Assembly: GCF_000020525.1 (NCBI RefSeq)
Contig: NC_011026.1
Coordinates: forward strand, 496,001-560,000
Reading direction: 5' to 3'
Source of the DNA: Chloroherpeton thalassium ATCC 35110
GTDB lineage: Bacteria; Bacteroidota; Chlorobiia; Chlorobiales; Chloroherpetonaceae
DNA length: 64,000 bases
In this document: in pieces, positions 27,713 to 37,364 of the stretch
Position numbering within the stretch: position 1 is the first letter of the stretch
Layout: each line of letters opens with the position of its first letter
Notes under the pieces: generated by a model
Told to the model about the DNA's origin: nothing
What the model saw: only the letters and a program-made list of their open reading frames with translations
The model's database searches: none
Program-made: the position numbers and the translations under genes

Positions 27713-28534
27713 TCAATAAAGTTGCTTTTTGAAAGCTTGATATTCTGCGGTGTAAGTTTTTCCGGAATTTTTTGCGCCCATTTTCTTGAGCACTTCGCCA
27801 ATATATTTAATTCTATTTGCCGGATCGGGATGCGTGGATAGGAATTCTGGCGAGCGGTCGGAATCAAGAATTTTTTTGAAAAAGCCTTGCATTTCATACG
27901 GGTTGTAATCCGTTTTGGCCATCCAAGCTGCGCCGTTGCGATCGGCTTCTTCTTCTGCATCGCGGCCATATTTTAGGAAGGCCAAATTGTAGGCAAGGCC
28001 AGCGACTTGCTCAGCGGTTTCGCCCGCGCCGCCGATTTTCAGACCAAGCGAGACCAACCCGCCCGTGATTTGCTGCGCGGTCATTTCGTTTGTGGCATGG
28101 CGGAACGCGATGTGCCCCATCTCATGCGCAACGACGCCTGCAAGCTGCGCCTCGTTGTCCAGCATTTTCATCAATCCATAATAGAAATATAAATAGCCGC
28201 CTGCCGTCGCGAATGCGTTAACGACATCGTTTTTCAGAACTTGCACATTGTAGTTGAATTCTGTTTCGTAGGGAACTGCATTCGCGCTCAAAATCTTGCG
28301 CATCACTTTATCCACATAAGCATTCACTTGGCGATAGTTCGGGTCGCTCGATTTCAAAAAAGTGTAGTTTTTCGTATCGGCTTTAATTTGCGCGTCGGCT
28401 TCTTTACCGAGCTGCACATCGTCTTGAACGGAATACACATTGTTGTTGGAAGCCAACTTGCGAACGGTTTTGCAGGAGGAAACCGAAGCAACCGCGACCA
28501 ACAAAATTAAAACGCGCGTAATGAATTTTTTCAT
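27713..28534 (-). CDS. M48-family zinc metalloprotease, lipoprotein
   Basis: 273 residues. A lipoprotein signal ends in the lipobox VSSC with Cys21, so the mature protein is lipid-anchored in the periplasm or outer membrane. The zinc-binding motif HEMGH lies at 137-141 and the third ligand is in EEEAD (194-198). Length and layout fit the short M48 (LoiP/YcaL/BepA catalytic domain) group that degrades misfolded outer-membrane proteins. It lacks the TPR domain of BepA. It stands alone with its own terminator. Confidence 0.92.
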   Translation of the reverse strand: MKKFITRVLILLVAVASVSSCKTVRKLASNNNVYSVQDDVQLGKEADAQIKADTKNYTFLKSSDPNYRQVNAYVDKVMRKILSANAVPYETEFNYNVQVLKNDVVNAFATAGGYLYFYYGLMKMLDNEAQLAGVVAHEMGHIAFRHATNEMTAQQITGGLVSLGLKIGGAGETAEQVAGLAYNLAFLKYGRDAEEEADRNGAAWMAKTDYNPYEMQGFFKKILDSDRSPEFLSTHPDPANRIKYIGEVLKKMGAKNSGKTYTAEYQAFKKQLY

Positions 28535-28648
28535 TTTCCTTTAATTTGAATTTTAAAATTCCATATCGGCCAGAAACAAATATACTTCGGCTCAGCATTT
28601 AAGCCAACCTTCGCAAACACATGAAATAAAAAGCAAGACGGTGGCAAA

Positions 28649-29446
28649 TCACGCCGATTTGTACTCTACATGCCACAAAAATAGCCCTTGCGGCTGTGCG
28701 GAAGTCGCGGCCAAACAGACATCTTTTGCCGAAAAAATCGCGTCGAAATCCTGAACGCTTAGCTCGCCATTGCCGACTTTGATCATGGTGCCAACGAGCA
28801 GGCGAACCATGCTGTGCAAAAAACGATTCGCGCGAATTTCCAGCATCAACCCGTTTTTTCGCTGATACCAGCGCGCTTTTTCAATCGTGCAAATTCGCGT
28901 TTTGGTTTGCGAACCCGCTTTGGAAAAACTGGTAAAATCGTGTTGACCGAGGATTTCCTGGCAGCACGCGTTCATGGCTCGCGCGTCGAAATCGTAGCGA
29001 TAAATGCCGGTGAAGCGGCTCAAAAGCGCGGAATATCGGGTGAGCAAAAAGTAGCGATAGGTTCGCGATTTGGCGTCAAAACGCGCGTTGAAATTTTCCG
29101 GCGCGTCCTCGATTTCAATGATTTTGATTTGTGAGGGAAGCAGGCCGTTTAGCGCGTGTTTCAAACGAGAAATCGAAAGGCTATTTTCCGTGAGAAAGTT
29201 AGCAACTTGCGCTTTGGCATGAACACCAGCGTCGGTTCGCCCGGCTGCAATCAGCTCAACCGGCTCTTGAAGCACGCGGCAAAGCACCGATTCAATCTCA
29301 CCCTGAATTGTTTTTTGATGCAAATTTTGAGGCTGGCGCTGCCATCCGGCAAAATCCGTTCCGTCATATTCCAGCAACATTTTCAGATTTCGCCGACTTC
29401 GCGCTATATTGAAAGTCGACTGTTCACAACTATCCGGTAAAACCAT
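28649..29446 (-). CDS. truA: tRNA pseudouridine synthase TruA
   Basis: 265 residues. It isomerises uridines 38-40 of the tRNA anticodon stem-loop. Family start [15 protein letters not shown] and the catalytic motif [18 protein letters not shown] with Asp72 are present; the C-terminal domain contains [14 protein letters not shown] and [15 protein letters not shown]. The ATG at 29446 leaves only three bases before the start of the divergent GH13 gene, so the two genes must have overlapping promoters or 5' regions. The N-terminal 20 residues before the first strand are a little long, but no better ATG fits the fold. Confidence 0.95.
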   Translation of the reverse strand: MVLPDSCEQSTFNIARSRRNLKMLLEYDGTDFAGWQRQPQNLHQKTIQGEIESVLCRVLQEPVELIAAGRTDAGVHAKAQVANFLTENSLSISRLKHALNGLLPSQIKIIEIEDAPENFNARFDAKSRTYRYFLLTRYSALLSRFTGIYRYDFDARAMNACCQEILGQHDFTSFSKAGSQTKTRICTIEKARWYQRKNGLMLEIRANRFLHSMVRLLVGTMIKVGNGELSVQDFDAIFSAKDVCLAATSAQPQGLFLWHVEYKSA

Positions 29447-29449
29447 CTT

Positions 29450-31462
29450 ATGTCCTTAAAAAAAGTTTTATCCTCCCTGTCCAATCTGAATACCGACGCA
29501 ACCTATCAAATCCCAACGCTTTGGAATAGCAACACGATTTCCGTGCAAACGGTTAATCCGAAGACCTATTTCAGCGAGGCGATTCAGGAAATTCTTGCAA
29601 CGCCGAAACAAGCATTTGCACCGGCCTTGCAAAACGACTGGACGAAATCGGCGGTAATCTATAATCTTTTTGCCCGCCTTACAACTGCTTTCGATCATAA
29701 CGGCGACGGTGCGCTTTCGCTTTCACCGCTCGAAAACGGTTTTTGCGAAACGGGCACATTTTTGAAAACCATCGCTCTTTTGCCCTACATCAAAAAATTG
29801 GGCGTCAACACGATTCATTTGCTCCCGATTACCGCCATCGGACACGATGGCAACAAAGGCTCGCTCGGTTCGCCTTACGCCATCAAAAATCCTTACAAAA
29901 TTGATGAAAATTTGTCCGAACCCACGCTCGGCTTGGATGTTGAAACTGAGTTCAAAGCATTCGTGGAAGCCTGCCACCACTTGGGCATCCGCGTGGTGAT
30001 GGAGTTCGTGTTCCGCACCATGTCCAAAGATGGCGATTGGATTCAGGAGCATCCCGACTGGTTTTACTGGATTCAATCGGACATTGAAAATCGAGAGCCG
30101 GGCACAACCGACGAAAACGCTTACGGTAACCCGATTTTTTCCGATGAAAAATTAACGGAAATTAAGGAAAAAGTTCGCCTTGAGGATTTTTCCAAACTGC
30201 CGCCGCCGGATGAAAAATATCGCTGCATGTTTACTGAAACGCCCGAAAGCGTTGAAGCACAAAACGGGCGACTCATCGGGAAATTGCCCGACGGCAGCAC
30301 GTGCAAAATTCCGGGCGCGTTTGCCGACTGGCCGCCGGACGACATTCAGCCGCCTTGGAACGATGTTACTTATTTGAAAATGTATGACCATCCTGATTTT
30401 AATTATATCGCCTACAACACGATTCGCATGTACGACGAGGCACTTAAGCAGCCTGCGTTTCGCAACAAGGCGCTTTGGGAACAAATCATCGGCATCATTC
30501 CGCATTATCAGGACGATTTCGACATCGATGGCGTGATGATCGACATGGGGCACGCCTTGCCGTTTAACCTCAAGAAAAAATTGGTTGAAACCGCCCGCGA
30601 AAAAAAGCCGGACTTCGCGTTTTGGGACGAAAACTTCACCGTTTCGGAAACAAGCCGAAAAGAGGGTTACAACGCGGTGATGGGTTCGCTGCCGTTTGTC
30701 AGCCACAAGCTGCACGAGCTGAAATCCTATATTAATTATCTGGGCGAGATCGGCGTGAGCGTACCGTTTTTCGGGACGGCGGAAAATCACAATTTCCCGC
30801 GCAATGTTTTCCGGTTTGGCTCTGGCGAAATCGGCCACCGATACGCGAAGTTTATTTGGGCGCTTGCGTCCGTTTTGCCCGCCGTGCCGTTCATTCATTC
30901 CGGCATGGAAATTTGCGAATCCTTCCCAATCAACACCGGCCTTGATTTTACCGCCGATGAGCAAAAACATTTCCCTTCGGAAAAATTGCCGCTCTTTAAC
31001 GAGCACGCCTACAACTGGCAAAACACGAACGGCATGGAGCCGCTCGGCGCGTTTATCAAACAAATTCTTGACATTCGCCAGCGATTTTTAAGCGATTTGA
31101 TGCGGGGCGAAAAAGGCACCATGAAAGTGATTGAAAGTGATAACCCGAGCGTTTTCGCGGTCGTGCGAACCGGCGGCGAACGGAAAATCGGCTTTATCGG
31201 GAATTACAATTTCAACGGCGAGGAGTATTTCAACTTAAAAATTGAAACGGAACGCACGGCGCTAACTGATTTATTTGCGGGCAAATCACTCGCTGTGGAA
31301 AATGGCAAAATTTCGGCATCGTTTTCCGCTGGCGAGTTCGCAATTTTTGAATTTTTAATTCCGAAAAGGTTTTCTTACGAGCTTGAAGTCGAACTTCAAT
31401 TTTCAGATTACTTAACCAAAAAAACTACTTGCTCATGTCTTTACTCATTGTTGGCTCGTTAG
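29450..31462 (+). CDS. GH13 alpha-amylase family protein
   Basis: 670 residues. A (beta/alpha)8 barrel from about residue 60: [11 protein letters not shown] (region I), [12 protein letters not shown] with the nucleophile Asp near 365, and FWDENF with the acid/base Glu near 393. In the fourth conserved region the usual HD is [12 protein letters not shown] (about 443-452). A C-terminal beta domain follows. GH13 enzymes hydrolyse or transfer alpha-glucans; the unusual fourth region leaves activity open (transferase, altered specificity, or inactive). The C-terminus overlaps the following kinase gene by 28 bases. Confidence 0.85.
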   Translation: MSLKKVLSSLSNLNTDATYQIPTLWNSNTISVQTVNPKTYFSEAIQEILATPKQAFAPALQNDWTKSAVIYNLFARLTTAFDHNGDGALSLSPLENGFCETGTFLKTIALLPYIKKLGVNTIHLLPITAIGHDGNKGSLGSPYAIKNPYKIDENLSEPTLGLDVETEFKAFVEACHHLGIRVVMEFVFRTMSKDGDWIQEHPDWFYWIQSDIENREPGTTDENAYGNPIFSDEKLTEIKEKVRLEDFSKLPPPDEKYRCMFTETPESVEAQNGRLIGKLPDGSTCKIPGAFADWPPDDIQPPWNDVTYLKMYDHPDFNYIAYNTIRMYDEALKQPAFRNKALWEQIIGIIPHYQDDFDIDGVMIDMGHALPFNLKKKLVETAREKKPDFAFWDENFTVSETSRKEGYNAVMGSLPFVSHKLHELKSYINYLGEIGVSVPFFGTAENHNFPRNVFRFGSGEIGHRYAKFIWALASVLPAVPFIHSGMEICESFPINTGLDFTADEQKHFPSEKLPLFNEHAYNWQNTNGMEPLGAFIKQILDIRQRFLSDLMRGEKGTMKVIESDNPSVFAVVRTGGERKIGFIGNYNFNGEEYFNLKIETERTALTDLFAGKSLAVENGKISASFSAGEFAIFEFLIPKRFSYELEVELQFSDYLTKKTTCSCLYSLLAR

Positions 31463-32346
31463 CTTTTGACAATATTGAAACGCCTTTTGGCAACTCCGAC
31501 GATACGCTTGGCGGCTCGGCAACTTATGTGGCGATTTCCGCCAGCTACTTCAGCGACGACATCAAGCTGGTTGGCGTTGTCGGCTCTGATTTCGGTGATG
31601 ATAACATTCGCCTGTTGCAATCCAAAGGCATTGACACCGAAGGCATTCAGGTGATTGAAGGCGGCAAAACTTTTCGCTGGACAGGCCGCTACCACTACGA
31701 CATGAACACCCGCGATACGCTCGACACGCAGCTCAACGTATTTGCCGAGTTCGATCCGGTGATTCCGCATCGTTATCAGCAATGTAAGTATGTTTGTTTG
31801 GGCAACATCGATCCGATTTTGCAGAGAAAAGTGCTTGAGCAAATTTCCCGCCCAAAGCTCACCATTTGCGACACCATGAATTTCTGGATTGAAGGCAAAC
31901 CGGACGAACTGAAAAAAACGCTTGAACTTGTGGATGTTTTGGTCATCAACGACAGCGAAGCTCGCCAGCTCAGCGGCGATCCAAATTTGGTGAAATCAGC
32001 CAGAATTATTCGCGGCATGGGACCGAAAATTTTAATTATCAAAAAAGGTGAGCACGGCGCGTTGCTCTTTACCGAGAATGGCATTTTTGCTGCGCCAGCT
32101 TATCCGCTGGAATCCATTTTTGATCCGACCGGCGCAGGCGACACGTTTGCCGGCGGCTTCATTGGCTACATCGCCAAGCATGACGATATTTCAGAAAACA
32201 CGCTTCGCAAAGCGGTGCTTTACGGCAGCACCATGGCCAGCTTCTGCGTTGAAAAGTTTGGCCCAGATCGGATTCAAGAAATCTCCGATCTTGAAATCCA
32301 AGATCGCTTCCAAAGCTTCTTAAATCTTTCCAGAATTGAGGATTAA
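31435..32346 (+). CDS. PfkB-family carbohydrate/nucleoside kinase
   Basis: 303 residues from ATG 31435 (a TTG two codons earlier is possible). The ribokinase-fold starts [17 protein letters not shown] and has the glycine-rich [14 protein letters not shown] near residue 27. The ATP/anion-hole signature [13 protein letters not shown] carries the catalytic Asp. It phosphorylates a sugar or nucleoside, substrate not determined. It overlaps the 3' end of the GH13 gene, so it is translationally coupled to glucan metabolism, which would favour a sugar substrate. It ends at a strong terminator. Confidence 0.9.
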   Translation: MSLLIVGSLAFDNIETPFGNSDDTLGGSATYVAISASYFSDDIKLVGVVGSDFGDDNIRLLQSKGIDTEGIQVIEGGKTFRWTGRYHYDMNTRDTLDTQLNVFAEFDPVIPHRYQQCKYVCLGNIDPILQRKVLEQISRPKLTICDTMNFWIEGKPDELKKTLELVDVLVINDSEARQLSGDPNLVKSARIIRGMGPKILIIKKGEHGALLFTENGIFAAPAYPLESIFDPTGAGDTFAGGFIGYIAKHDDISENTLRKAVLYGSTMASFCVEKFGPDRIQEISDLEIQDRFQSFLNLSRIED

Positions 32347-32359
32347 CATCGGGCATTGA

Positions 32360-32391
32360 GCAGAGGGAAAAGCTCGGGCTTTTCTCTCTGC
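32360..32391 (+). terminator. intrinsic terminator
   Basis: Stem GCAGAGGGAAAAGC (32360-32373) / GCTTTTCTCTCTGC (32378-32391) with one G-T wobble and a 4-base loop, followed by CTTTTTG. It closes the GH13-PfkB unit. Confidence 0.9.
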
Positions 32392-32524
32392 CTTTTTGTT
32401 TATTGACCAGCATTTCCCCATCTTCGCCAAATCAAACTTCTCAAAAGATCTCCATTTTAACAGAGCATTCCGTATCTTTGGCAACATGTGTAGCACTTTG
32501 AAACCTACCAACTCAATTAAGTTC

Positions 32525-33487
32525 ATGAATAATCAACCTGTTACCGTTATTACTGGCGGCGCTGGCTTTCTTGGCTCCCACCTCTGTGATCGCTTTATTG
32601 CCGAAGGTCACAAAGTCATTGCCATCGATAATTTTATCACCGGTAATCCTGACAACATCGCGCATTTAATGGGCAATGAAAACTTCAAGTTCATCAAGCA
32701 CGATGTCACGGAGTTTATTTATGTTGAAGGCAAGGTCGATAACATCCTCCATTTTGCATCGCCAGCCAGCCCAATTGATTACTTGAAACTTCCGATTCAA
32801 ACACTGAAAGTCGGCTCGCTCGGCACACACAAAGCGCTTGGGCTTGCTAAAGCAAAAGGCGCGCGCTTTTTGCTCGCCTCCACTTCTGAGGTTTATGGCG
32901 ACCCGCTGGAGCATCCGCAAAAAGAGACTTATTGGGGAAATGTGAATCCGATTGGCCTGCGTGGCGTGTATGACGAAGCCAAGCGCTTTGCCGAATCGAT
33001 GACGATGGCCTATCATCGCTATCACAATTTGGATACGCGGATTTTGCGCATTTTTAATACTTATGGCCCGAGAATGCGCCTCAACGATGGTCGCGCACTT
33101 CCAGCTTTTGTGCACTCCGCGCTGAACGGCACGCCGATGACTGTTTTCGGCGATGGCTCTCAAACCCGCAGTTTCTGCTATGTTTCTGATTTGGTTGAAG
33201 GCATTTGGCGACTTTTAAACTCCAACGAAACTGAGCCGGTCAACATCGGCAACCCCGATGAAATTACCATTTTGGATTTTGCCAAAGAAGTTCAAACGAT
33301 TGTGAAGGAATTGACCGGAAAAGACACCGAAATTATTTTCAAAGAATTGCCCTCCGACGACCCAAAAGTCCGCAAACCCGATAACACCAAAGCCAAAGAA
33401 CGCCTTGGCTGGGAGCCGACCATCAACCGCGCGGAAGGCTTGCGCAAAACCATTTCATATTTCTTTAAGCAAGCAGGGATTATTTAA
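32525..33487 (+). CDS. NAD-dependent epimerase/dehydratase, UDP-glucuronate decarboxylase type
   Basis: 320 residues from ATG 32525 ([19 protein letters not shown]); an open frame extends upstream to 32396 but lacks sense as protein. The Rossmann NAD motif GGAGFLGS is at the N-terminus, and the catalytic S/Y/K triad is visible in LASTSEVYG and [11 protein letters not shown]. Region [25 protein letters not shown] is highly typical of UDP-xylose synthase (UXS), which decarboxylates UDP-glucuronate to UDP-xylose for envelope glycans. Close relatives include dTDP-glucose dehydratases, but overall the pattern fits UXS best. Its only close neighbour is folD downstream, which is functionally unrelated. 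Confidence 0.9.
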   Translation: MNNQPVTVITGGAGFLGSHLCDRFIAEGHKVIAIDNFITGNPDNIAHLMGNENFKFIKHDVTEFIYVEGKVDNILHFASPASPIDYLKLPIQTLKVGSLGTHKALGLAKAKGARFLLASTSEVYGDPLEHPQKETYWGNVNPIGLRGVYDEAKRFAESMTMAYHRYHNLDTRILRIFNTYGPRMRLNDGRALPAFVHSALNGTPMTVFGDGSQTRSFCYVSDLVEGIWRLLNSNETEPVNIGNPDEITILDFAKEVQTIVKELTGKDTEIIFKELPSDDPKVRKPDNTKAKERLGWEPTINRAEGLRKTISYFFKQAGII

Positions 33488-33525
33488 TCAATTTGAAAAA
33501 CTTCATAAACAGATAGAGAAAATTC

Positions 33526-34410
33526 ATGGTAGTACTCGATGGAAAAAAGCTTTCACAGGAAATTAAAGCTGAGCTAAAAACAAAAGTTGAGCAGTACAAA
33601 CAAGAGATTCAAAAAGTGCCTGGCCTAACGGTTATCATTGTTGGAGAAGATCCGGCCTCGCAAGTCTATGTTCGAAACAAAGCCAAGTCGTGCAACGAAA
33701 TCGGCATGGCATCCGAAGTGATTGAACTTCCGGCAAGCACCTCTCAAGAAGAGCTACTCAAAAAAATTGCGGATTTGAATCACAATCCCAACGTGCATGG
33801 CATTTTAGTGCAGCAGCCTTTGCCGAAGCACATCGATGAGTTCGCCGTCACGCTGGCCATTGCACCGGAAAAAGATGTCGATGGATTTCATCCTGAAAAT
33901 GTTGGAAGGCTTGTGCTCGGGCATTTGGACAAATGTTTTGTAAGCTGCACACCGTTTGGCATCATTGAAATTTTGAAACGCTATAATATTGAAACCAAAG
34001 GCAAGCATTGCGTGATTGTTGGTCGTAGCAATATTGTGGGAAAACCGATGGCAAACTTGATGGTGCAAAAATTGGCGTACATGAACTGCACCGTAACCGT
34101 TTGCCACTCCGCAACGCCAGACATCGCCACTTACACAAAACAAGCCGATATTTTAATTGCTGCCATTGGCAAGGCTCGTTTTATTACAGGCGATATGATT
34201 AAAGCAGGCGCTGTGGTAATCGACGTGGGCATTAACCGGATTGAAGCAACAAACACAAAGAGCGGCTATCGCTTGGTGGGCGATGTTGATTTTGAGGCTG
34301 CTTCTCAAAAAGCCAGCGCGATTACGCCCGTTCCAGGTGGCGTTGGGCCAATGACAATTTCTATGTTGCTTGCCAACACCATGAAATCCTTCGAGCATTT
34401 TTTAGCTTAA
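33526..34410 (+). CDS. folD: bifunctional methylenetetrahydrofolate dehydrogenase/cyclohydrolase FolD
   Basis: 294 residues. It interconverts methylene-, methenyl- and formyl-tetrahydrofolate using NADP. Motifs are GEDPASQVYVRNK (catalytic Lys), VQQPLPKHI, VVGRSNIVGKPMANLM for NADP, and PVPGGVGPMTISMLL near the end. The length is standard. It starts 38 bases after the UXS gene and is followed by a hairpin terminator. Confidence 0.97.
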   Translation: MVVLDGKKLSQEIKAELKTKVEQYKQEIQKVPGLTVIIVGEDPASQVYVRNKAKSCNEIGMASEVIELPASTSQEELLKKIADLNHNPNVHGILVQQPLPKHIDEFAVTLAIAPEKDVDGFHPENVGRLVLGHLDKCFVSCTPFGIIEILKRYNIETKGKHCVIVGRSNIVGKPMANLMVQKLAYMNCTVTVCHSATPDIATYTKQADILIAAIGKARFITGDMIKAGAVVIDVGINRIEATNTKSGYRLVGDVDFEAASQKASAITPVPGGVGPMTISMLLANTMKSFEHFLA

Positions 34411-34465
34411 AACAGAACTGCTGCCTTTCTAAAGACAGGCAAACTTGATCCTTGAAAAACTTGCT

Positions 34466-34505
34466 TCTCACAGATTGGGCAACAGGTATGCGCCAGTCTG
34501 TGAGA
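34466..34505 (+). terminator. hairpin terminator after folD
   Basis: Stem TCTCACAGATTGG (34466-34478) / CCAGTCTGTGAGA (34493-34505), one wobble pair, 14-base loop, followed shortly by a short T-run (GGTTTTTA). Confidence 0.75.
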
Positions 34506-34557
34506 GCATGGTTTTTATACGATGCAATGTTTGAACACCGCCTTACCCTTCTAAATA

Positions 34558-34803
34558 CTAACCAGAGATCCTTTCTTTTTTAGCCAGCAAGTCTTCTTTA
34601 GATTCCTGATAATTTGGGTCGGGCTGAATGGCCTCGCTTGGGCAGTTTTCCATGCACTGAGGCGCATCAAAATCACCCACGCATTCTGTGCAAAGATCAG
34701 GATTGATGGCATAGCCACTTTCAGCGTAATCAATGGCATTATTTGGGCATTCATCAACGCAAACGCCGCAAGAAATACAATCCTCTGTGATGTAAAGTGC
34801 CAT
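34558..34803 (-). CDS. 2[4Fe-4S] ferredoxin, Chlorobium/Allochromatium type
   Basis: 81 residues. The first cluster is CX2CX2CX3C at Cys9/12/15/19 (CISCGVCVDECP). The second has the extended CX2CX8CX3C pattern at Cys38/41/50/54, which marks the low-potential ferredoxins of green sulfur bacteria and Allochromatium. The opening MALYITEDC is also close to what I recall of chlorobial ferredoxins. Such proteins take electrons from the type I reaction centre and feed reductive TCA-cycle enzymes and nitrogenase. It is followed by a short polar tail. The neighbours upstream (DUF5320/DUF134 genes, same strand) often travel with iron-sulfur proteins. Confidence 0.95.
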   Translation of the reverse strand: MALYITEDCISCGVCVDECPNNAIDYAESGYAINPDLCTECVGDFDAPQCMENCPSEAIQPDPNYQESKEDLLAKKERISG

Positions 34804-34950
34804 AAATGATACTTCCTTTTTTAAGATTTAAAACCGAAATGATTCACGAAAAATATAATCAACTTGGTTCAATGACAAGGGCTGGCCATCCCCTTGCGTT
34901 CAACAATTTAACCGCTCAATGATTCACCCTAACGTTGCAGCCGGAAAAGC

Positions 34951-35220
34951 TCAGGCTGTCGTAGATGATTCATCTGCCTTACCTTTTGCAGGCTGAGTTG
35001 CAAACTGGGCTTTTAATTCCGCCAACTCTCGCGAGAGCGCTTCAATTTTCAAGCCGTGCGTTTCGAGCAATGCGCCGTAATGGCGACCGCCCGCATTCAT
35101 TCCTGCCCCATCCTGATGCCGCCGTCCATGACCATTGCATCGGCCACCGCCGTTTCCAGCACCTTTTCCGGCGTGTTGATTTTTCGCCCATGTTGGGCCT
35201 GTTCCATCTCCTAATGGCAT
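34951..35220 (-). CDS. DUF5320-like small glycine-rich protein
   Basis: 89 residues. The N-terminus MPLGDGTGPTW followed by a Gly/His/Asn-rich stretch matches the DUF5320 family pattern (MPxGDGTGP). The C-terminal half is a short coiled coil (LKIEALSRELAELKAQF). The function is unknown; members commonly sit beside DUF134 proteins and nitrogenase-cofactor-like (NifX/NifB-type) proteins. Here it lies 67 bases downstream of the DUF134 gene and about 150 bases before the ferredoxin. Confidence 0.75.
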   Translation of the reverse strand: MPLGDGTGPTWAKNQHAGKGAGNGGGRCNGHGRRHQDGAGMNAGGRHYGALLETHGLKIEALSRELAELKAQFATQPAKGKADESSTTA

Positions 35221-35287
35221 AATTGACTCCTATTTGTTTTAGTTAGTTCTGCAAACAAATCTTATCAAGAAACACTTATCTCTACAA

Positions 35288-35743
35288 TTAAGCACGACCC
35301 CGACGGCGCCTCTGTCGGCCATGTTTTGCGCCTGTAAAAAATAGCTTCATATCTTCCACATTTTCCGAACCGCATTCTGGGCAATTTTGCGACGATTCGC
35401 TTGGCTCGGCTTGCTGCTCCTCACCACAATCGCTGCAGCGCAAACGCGTGGATTGTAAATCAATATGGCCGCCTTCTATTACCAGCTCTTTGGCTTCGAT
35501 AATGGCTGAGGCCAATTTCGTTCTGGCTCTTTCGATCAATCTCGTAAAAGTCGGCCTCGAGATGCCCATCTTTTCAGCCGCTTCTAAATGTTCAAGCTTT
35601 AAATAATCCGCCAGCCGAATTGCTTCATATTCATCCAATGCCAGTATCGCTTGTTCCAAGACCTTTCGAGGCACTCCCACCGGTTTAAAACTTTTACATT
35701 TTGGCAATCGGGTTACCTTCCGAATTTGAAAAGGTCTTGGCAT
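35288..35743 (-). CDS. DUF134 (UPF0251) putative DNA-binding protein with zinc ribbon
   Basis: 151 residues. The DUF134 core (PRPFQIRKVTRLPKCKSFKPVG...LDEYEAIRLADYLKLEHLEAAEKMGISRPTFTRLIERARTKLA) contains a sigma-like helix-turn-helix. A C-terminal zinc ribbon CSDCGEE...CPECGSE follows and then a very basic tail (RQRRRRGRA). It is probably a small transcription regulator. It is the first gene of a possible DUF134-DUF5320-ferredoxin unit; the MRP/NifX-type partner genes often seen with it are absent here. Confidence 0.85.
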   Translation of the reverse strand: MPRPFQIRKVTRLPKCKSFKPVGVPRKVLEQAILALDEYEAIRLADYLKLEHLEAAEKMGISRPTFTRLIERARTKLASAIIEAKELVIEGGHIDLQSTRLRCSDCGEEQQAEPSESSQNCPECGSENVEDMKLFFTGAKHGRQRRRRGRA

Positions 35744-35955
35744 TTTTATCTTTCTTTATTTTGAACTTATGTTCATAATCTATAAAAACGATTCATCATT
35801 TGCAAGCGAATTGCATGTGATTTTTATAAAAAAATGCGCTCTCAAACAGACTTTTTTTCTAAAAAGAAAACTCACCACAAATGCACTTTGCTTCGCTAAA
35901 AAGCACCCACATAAAAAGCATCCTTTCTTTATTGTTTTAGGGAGGTGAAGGATTT

Positions 35956-35985
35956 ATGATGCCTTCTGTTCAAAGAACAAAGTAA
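35956..35985 (+). CDS. possible 9-codon leader peptide with perfect Shine-Dalgarno
   Basis: GGAGGTGA at 35941-35948 is fully complementary to the 16S rRNA 3' end and lies 7 bases before ATG ATG CCT TCT GTT CAA AGA ACA AAG TAA, encoding MMPSVQRTK. Such a strong site is rare in this window. It could be a regulatory leader peptide for the holA region about 200 bases further on, or a chance match; the 35744-36184 gap holds nothing else that I can identify. Confidence 0.3.
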   Translation: MMPSVQRTK

Positions 35986-36184
35986 GTTAGGCTGCAAAAA
36001 ACAACGAAGAAAAGATGAAATCGCCCCTGCTATTTTTTGTGTGCATTCATGAGGATAAGGGACATTCCACAAAAATGGCTTGCCGCAACTATTTGTCGCC
36101 CATTTTGCAGCGCGCTATTTTTATCACGGATTCTTTATTTTAGCTGGAAACCATTTAGCTAACCTTGATAAACCGATCGGACTT

Positions 36185-37243
36185 TTGGCCAAAAAAGCTG
36201 TTTTTAACGACATCGAAGCCGCGCTGAAACAAAAGCGTTTTCAGCCGATTTATTTTTTCTTCGGGCGCGAGGATTTTTTGATCGAAGAACTCGTCCGCAT
36301 TATTAAAGCTGAAGCGTTTCATAGCGCGGAGGATTCGAACTTGAACTTCACGCTGCTTTATGGTGAAGAGCAAACGCTTGGCGATGTGGTTTCTGTTGCG
36401 TCGGAATATCCCATGTTTTCGGAACGGCGGCTTGTTGTTGTCAAATCGTTCGACAAGCTCAAAAAAGATCGCAGCCGCGAGAAGCAAAAAGCGCAAACCG
36501 CACTTTTTACTGAATACCTCAAAAATCCGCTGCCGTCAACCATTTTGGTTCTAACCACAGGCAAACTCGACAAAGCCACGCTTTCAAAAGAACCGTTTCC
36601 ATTGCTACAGTCATTTTCTTATGAGTTTGACCAAATTCAAGACGCTGGCCGTTTTGCCGAAGAACGCGCGAAACGCTACGGATGGACGCTTAGCCCGCAA
36701 GCCATTAAAATTTTGGTGACTTTTGCCGGAAACTCTGCTCGCGAACTGGACGCTGAAATTCAAAAGCTCTCGCTTTTTGCGGATGGCAAATCTGGTGAAA
36801 AAATCCTGACCGACGCCGAAGTGCTTCAAACCGTCGGACTTTCCCGCGAATACAACGTGTTTGAATTGGACAAAGCGATTGTTGCAGGCGATCTTCGCAT
36901 GGCCAGCGGCATTGCCCTGATGATTCTCGAACACGAAGGCGAAAAAACCGGCCTTTTCGCCATTTTGAACTACCTCATCATGTTTTTCACGCGGCTTTGG
37001 AAATTGAAAATGCCCGCCGTGCAGCGCATGACTCACGCCGACATCGCCAAAGAACTTGGCATGTATGGCTCGCAAGCGTATTTCCTAAAAGACTATCTTT
37101 CTTACACCGGACGCTTTTCCGTTTTGCAAATCGAAAATGCGCTGATTGCGCTCCACGAAGCGGATTTAGCGCTAAAAGGCATTTTGCCCATTCAGGATGA
37201 AAAACTCTTGATTCTTTCACTTATGCGAAAAATTTTAACCTAA
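36185..37243 (+). CDS. holA: DNA polymerase III delta subunit (clamp loader)
   Basis: About 352 residues from TTG 36185, which gives an N-terminus (MAKKAVFNDIEAALK...PIYFFFGREDFLIEE) that lines up with HolA proteins of about 340 residues. The open frame runs upstream to a TTG at 36080, and there is no ATG before the conserved domain, so the start is uncertain. Delta opens the beta sliding clamp. The weak AAA+-like fold lacks a proper Walker A, as expected for delta. C-terminal collar region: ITPLxxE-type helices with MAVQRMTHADIAKELGMYG-like sequence. It stands alone. Confidence 0.88.
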   Translation: MAKKAVFNDIEAALKQKRFQPIYFFFGREDFLIEELVRIIKAEAFHSAEDSNLNFTLLYGEEQTLGDVVSVASEYPMFSERRLVVVKSFDKLKKDRSREKQKAQTALFTEYLKNPLPSTILVLTTGKLDKATLSKEPFPLLQSFSYEFDQIQDAGRFAEERAKRYGWTLSPQAIKILVTFAGNSARELDAEIQKLSLFADGKSGEKILTDAEVLQTVGLSREYNVFELDKAIVAGDLRMASGIALMILEHEGEKTGLFAILNYLIMFFTRLWKLKMPAVQRMTHADIAKELGMYGSQAYFLKDYLSYTGRFSVLQIENALIALHEADLALKGILPIQDEKLLILSLMRKILT

Positions 37244-37364
37244 CCGTTTTTGGCAAGAAATAGAACCGTTTCTTTTTTTTCGCTGAAAACACGAAAACGA
37301 AAAAATGGCGTTTAGTAGAACCTCTCTTTTTTGCGATTAACCTGAACGATGAAAGAGCACTTAC

